In this document: piece by piece, positions 33,886 through 37,082 of the stretch
How the letters are laid out: the number at the start of each line of letters is the position of its first letter
Position numbering within the stretch: position 1 is the first letter of the stretch
NCBI GenBank assembly: GCA_026225295.1
Contig: JAMFSN010000112.1
Location: 1-37,082 of the forward strand
Origin: Frankia alni
GTDB lineage: Bacteria > Actinomycetota > Actinomycetes > Frankiales > Frankiaceae
Direction of reading: 5' to 3'
Length of the DNA stretch: 37,082 nucleotides
Program-made: the position numbers and the translations under genes
Notes under the pieces: model-generated
What the model saw: only the letters and a program-made list of their open reading frames with translations
The model's database searches: none
What the model was told of the DNA's origin: nothing

Positions 33886-34676
33886 CCAGCGACCGCACCC
33901 GGCGGCGGGCCCGGCGGCGGGCCCGCGCCTTCCTGCCCGCGGTCGGGGTGTTCCTCGCCCTCATCGGGCTCTGGGAGCTGGTCACCGTGGCGTTCGGGAT
34001 CCAGGACTACATCCTGCCGGCGCCCGGTGAGGTGATCTCCACCCTGATCGACCGGTGGAGTGACACGCTGGCCTCCGCCACCTGGGTGACCGCCCAGGAG
34101 ATCGTGCTCGGCTTCGGGATGTCGGTCGCGGCCGGCCTCCTGATCGCCGGCGGCCTGCACTTCTCCCCCATCGTCCGCCGGGCGCTCTACCCGCTGCTCA
34201 TCGGGTCGCAGACGGTCCCGGTGGTGGTGCTCGCGCCGATCCTGGCCATCATCTTCGGCTACACGCTCACCCCGAAAATCATCCTGGTCGCGCTGATCTG
34301 CTTCTTTCCGGTGGTGGTGGGCACGCTCGACGGACTGGCGGGCGTCGATCCGCAGCTCGTCCGGATGATGCGGACCCTGCACGGAACCCGCTGGTCGATC
34401 TTCCGCCGGGTCGAGTTCCCGGCCGCCCTGCCGTCGGTGTTCACCGGGTTGCGGCTGGCCGCCGCCTACACGGCCACCGGAGCGGTCTTCGGCGAGTACG
34501 CCGGAGCCACCGACGGCCTGGGCAATGTGATGCGCCAAGCCGTCCCGCAACTGCAAAGTGGGCTGGTCTGCGCCGCGATCGGCCTCCTCACCGCGATGGC
34601 GGTGCTGTTGTTCATCCTCGTCAGCCTGCTCGAACGGATCCTCGTCCCCTGGACGGGTGAAGGGAACGACCGATGA
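33882..34676 (+). CDS. ABC importer permease (ThiX/SsuC type)
   Basis: 264 residues, GTG start coupled to the ATPase stop, with GGAGGGTGG upstream. About six transmembrane segments, e.g. FLPAVGVFLALIGLWELVTV, IVLGFGMSVAAGLLIAGGL, and segments ending in LLTAMAVLLFILVSLLERIL. The EAA-loop-like segment around LVRMMRTLHGTRWSIFRRVEFPAALPSVFTGLR matches the binding-protein-dependent permease signature. It overlaps the binding-protein gene by four bases. It forms the channel for a small solute. Confidence 0.92.
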   Translation: MTSDRTRRRARRRARAFLPAVGVFLALIGLWELVTVAFGIQDYILPAPGEVISTLIDRWSDTLASATWVTAQEIVLGFGMSVAAGLLIAGGLHFSPIVRRALYPLLIGSQTVPVVVLAPILAIIFGYTLTPKIILVALICFFPVVVGTLDGLAGVDPQLVRMMRTLHGTRWSIFRRVEFPAALPSVFTGLRLAAAYTATGAVFGEYAGATDGLGNVMRQAVPQLQSGLVCAAIGLLTAMAVLLFILVSLLERILVPWTGEGNDR

Positions 34677-35785
34677 CCGGGCACCGTCCCACCACTCCTG
34701 ACCATCCCCGGACCGGGGGCCGACCGGCATCCCGCCGGGTCGCGCTGAGCGGCCTGGCCACGATCCTGGCCGGCGTGCTCGCATTCGCCGCGGCCTGCGG
34801 GGGTTCGGGGGGCGGTGGTTCGGGAAGCGGTGGTTCGGGAAGCGGTGCCTCCGGGGGGACCAGCTCGACCGGGGCGGCCCGGAAGGTCACGGTCCTGCTC
34901 GACTGGGACCCGAACCCCGATCACGCCGCGCTCTACGTCGCCAAGAACTCCGGGTACTACGCCGACAAGGGCCTCAACGTCTCCCTCCAGCCCCCGTCCG
35001 ATCCGTCGGACCCGGTGAAACTGGTCAGCGTGGGCAAGGTGGATCTCGGCATTTCCTACGAACCCGAGACGGTCATCGCCGCCGCGCAGGGACTCAACGT
35101 CGTGTCGGTGGCCGCGCTGATTCCGACCGCGCTGGACTCGATCGTCGCGAAGGGCAGCGAACACATCACCACCCCCGCCGACCTGGCCGGCAAAACCCTC
35201 GGCACCTCGGGCCTGGACACCGACAAGGCCTTCCTCGACGCGATCATGTCGAAGTACGGGATGAAGGCGGGCTCGGTCAAGCAGATCAACATCTCCCAGG
35301 ACCTGCTGTCCGCGATGATCACCGGCAATGTCGACGCGACGCTCGGCTCCTACCGCAACGTCGAGGGGGTGGTGATGAAGGACCGGGGCCTGGACCCGAC
35401 GATCATCCCGGTGACCGACGCCGGCGTACCCAACTACGACGAGCTGGTCGTCGTGGCCAACCGCAGCCGCCTGGCCAGCGATCCGGCCTACCGACAGATG
35501 GTCCGCGACTTCCTGGCCGCGACGGCCCGGGGCAACGCCACGGCCATCGCCGACGTTCCGACCCTCAACGCGACCATGAAGAAGGTCGCGAAGGGCTACG
35601 ACCCGGCCGACCTGCCGAAGATCGTCGATGCGACGGTGCCCCTGCTGCGCAATCCGGCCGGGTTCGGCCAGATGGACATCGCCGACTGGCAGTCGTTCGC
35701 CGACTGGATGCACTCCGAGAAGCTCATCACCACGACCGTGAGCGGGGCCCGGGTAGCCACCAACGCCTACCTGCCGGCCAGCTGA
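34673..35785 (+). CDS. NMT1/THI5-like solute-binding lipoprotein (ThiY type)
   Basis: 370 residues. Basic N-terminus with SRR, hydrophobic LATILAGVLAFAAAC and lipidation Cys42, followed by a flexible Gly/Ser linker (~43-65). The mature part starts VTVLLDWDPNPDHAALYVAKNSGYYADKGLNV, the hallmark of NMT1/THI5 proteins that bind aminopyrimidine thiamine precursors, and continues with LGISYEPE and LAGKTLGTSGL. It captures the solute outside the membrane for the permease/ATPase. The pyrimidine precursor is the best guess; taurine- or nitrate-like solutes are possible relatives. No thi gene or TPP riboswitch is adjacent. Confidence 0.9.
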   Translation: MTGHRPTTPDHPRTGGRPASRRVALSGLATILAGVLAFAAACGGSGGGGSGSGGSGSGASGGTSSTGAARKVTVLLDWDPNPDHAALYVAKNSGYYADKGLNVSLQPPSDPSDPVKLVSVGKVDLGISYEPETVIAAAQGLNVVSVAALIPTALDSIVAKGSEHITTPADLAGKTLGTSGLDTDKAFLDAIMSKYGMKAGSVKQINISQDLLSAMITGNVDATLGSYRNVEGVVMKDRGLDPTIIPVTDAGVPNYDELVVVANRSRLASDPAYRQMVRDFLAATARGNATAIADVPTLNATMKKVAKGYDPADLPKIVDATVPLLRNPAGFGQMDIADWQSFADWMHSEKLITTTVSGARVATNAYLPAS

Positions 35786-35788
35786 GCC

Positions 35789-35811
35789 GGGCCGGGCCGC
35801 CGAGCCGGCCC
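35789..35811. terminator. Hairpin between importer and haemoglobin genes
   Basis: Arms GGGCCGG (35789-35795) and CCGGCCC (35805-35811), directly after the importer stop (35785) and before the convergent haemoglobin stop (35823). Likely a bidirectional terminator. Confidence 0.5.
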
Positions 35812-35822
35812 GCTGCATCGGG

Positions 35823-36362
35823 TCAGGGCTGGTAGGGCGGCGCGACGCCCCACCCCCAGTGCGGCACCGGAGCCCGCGCCACGACCTCGGCGCCGGGCTG
35901 AGAGTTGTTCATGGCCAGCCGGGTGCCCCACTCCAGGTAGCCGACCAGCGCGGCCCGGAACTCCGCGTCGCCCGGCAGGTGGGCGTCGTCGGCGGCCCGG
36001 CTCATGAGCGAGGCGAACCGGAACCGTTGCTCGGCGGTGATGGCCAGATCCCGGTGGTGGCTCAGCATCCGCTCGTAGCCGCCGAGCCGGGTCGAGTAGT
36101 CCGCCGGGCCGCCGAACACCTCGATCCACCAGCGCGTCACATGATCGCGGTGCTCCGCCGTCACGCCGCCCGGGAAGAGCGGACCGAGCAGGTCGTCCGC
36201 CTCGACCCGGTTGTAGAAGGCGTCGATGAGGCGTTCGATCGCCGGCCCGCCGCCGGCCCGCCGATGGGGCGTCGGGGCCAGGATCCCGCCGGACCTACCC
36301 CCTCGGCGGCGAGCGCCGGAGCCCGCCACGCTGCGCGGCGGCCACCTTGCGAAATGCAGCAT
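35823..36362 (-). CDS. Group II (2/2, trHbO-like) truncated haemoglobin
   Basis: 179 residues from ATG 36362; the first ~35 residues are Arg/Gly-rich and unlike the family, so the true start may be internal. From RAGGGPAIERLIDAFYNRVEADDLLG on, the sequence follows group II globins: LFPGG, the helix E region HRDHVTRWWIEVFGGP, YERMLSHHRDLAIT with the proximal His, and the characteristic tail VPHWGWGVAPPYQP with the group II-specific Trp. It binds haem and O2/NO, probably for nitrosative or oxidative protection. It is a single gene. Confidence 0.9.
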   Translation of the reverse strand: MLHFARWPPRSVAGSGARRRGGRSGGILAPTPHRRAGGGPAIERLIDAFYNRVEADDLLGPLFPGGVTAEHRDHVTRWWIEVFGGPADYSTRLGGYERMLSHHRDLAITAEQRFRFASLMSRAADDAHLPGDAEFRAALVGYLEWGTRLAMNNSQPGAEVVARAPVPHWGWGVAPPYQP

Positions 36363-36624
36363 TCAAGAATCAGTCGGCGCGACAATCCGGCGCGATCATA
36401 CTGGGCTGCAGTAAGAATCGGAGAGAAAGCGACCTGAATATATCCGGGCCGGTCGCCGAATGATGAATCAGGCTTCGATGTGCGGTATTTCACAAACAAC
36501 ATCAATCATTTGCCATGTGCATATACCGCGTGTCTATGTTCATCGCTGTGCACGGCCGACCGAGCCGCACCTACCGGGCGACACGCCAAATTCTGCCCGC
36601 GTCCGGTAGACCTAAACAATCATC
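36363..36624. other. AT-richer leader region upstream of the riboswitch; no gene
   Basis: No supportable gene. The sequence is AT-richer than its surroundings, and CATATA/TATGTT words near 36520-36540 could be -10 elements for the riboswitch-rpf transcript. An inverted pair GCGGTAT (~36482) / ATACCGC (~36523) is present. The haemoglobin promoter should lie in the left part. Confidence 0.35.

Positions 36625-37082
<458 letters not shown>

Overview
This is a high-GC actinobacterial chromosome segment. Supporting features are near-universal G/C third codon positions, frequent GTG starts, a DUF222/HNH (13E12-repeat) remnant, a DyP peroxidase with an actinobacterial-type encapsulin tag, an IlvD, a group II truncated haemoglobin and, at the right edge, an Rpf-like gene behind a c-di-AMP (ydaO-type) riboswitch. 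The genus cannot be fixed from the sequence; a soil-type actinomycete of the Frankia/Nakamurella/Cryptosporangium kind is an inference only.

Left edge (1-5101): three tightly overlapping genes encode a DUF559-type PD-(D/E)XK nuclease (cut by the window edge), a protein with two apparent winged helices, and a 1104-residue protein carrying two P-loop ATPase modules (AAA-like, then HerA/FtsK-like). I do not recognise this as a named system. Its architecture suggests a DNA-targeting, possibly anti-phage, machine, and it is the best novelty candidate here. Next (5.1-6.8 kb) come a metal-dependent decarboxylase/amidohydrolase and a MarR regulator. Both have readable promoters overlaid by the same CTGTCA/TGACAG operator motif.

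6.8-23.8 kb is ordinary metabolic chromosome with local oddities: a crotonase, a CoA-transferase with permuted domain order coupled to a YtcJ-like amidohydrolase, ilvD, an ArsR remnant cut off against a GH94-like glycosidase, a small lipoprotein, nagA, a glutathione peroxidase, a single-chain tandem GntR/FCD regulator, a secreted DUF5995 protein, and a PAS-GAF-GGDEF-EAL c-di-GMP protein. Several long palindromes act as likely terminators between convergent genes.

23.83-29.4 kb is compositionally different (visibly AT-richer) and looks like a decayed mobile island. It holds an XRE-TPR regulator with two uncharacterised genes behind it, a repeated 10-mer and a nested inverted repeat, broken DUF222/HNH and IS256 genes, and an FkbM methyltransferase. 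No integrase, replication gene or tRNA is visible.

29.4-37.1 kb holds a membrane-anchored seven-blade WD40 protein, a DyP peroxidase with an encapsulin-loading tail but no encapsulin next to it, a membrane protein, a three-gene ABC importer of the pyrimidine/NMT1-THI5 type, a truncated haemoglobin, and the riboswitch-controlled Rpf-like gene that runs off the right edge.
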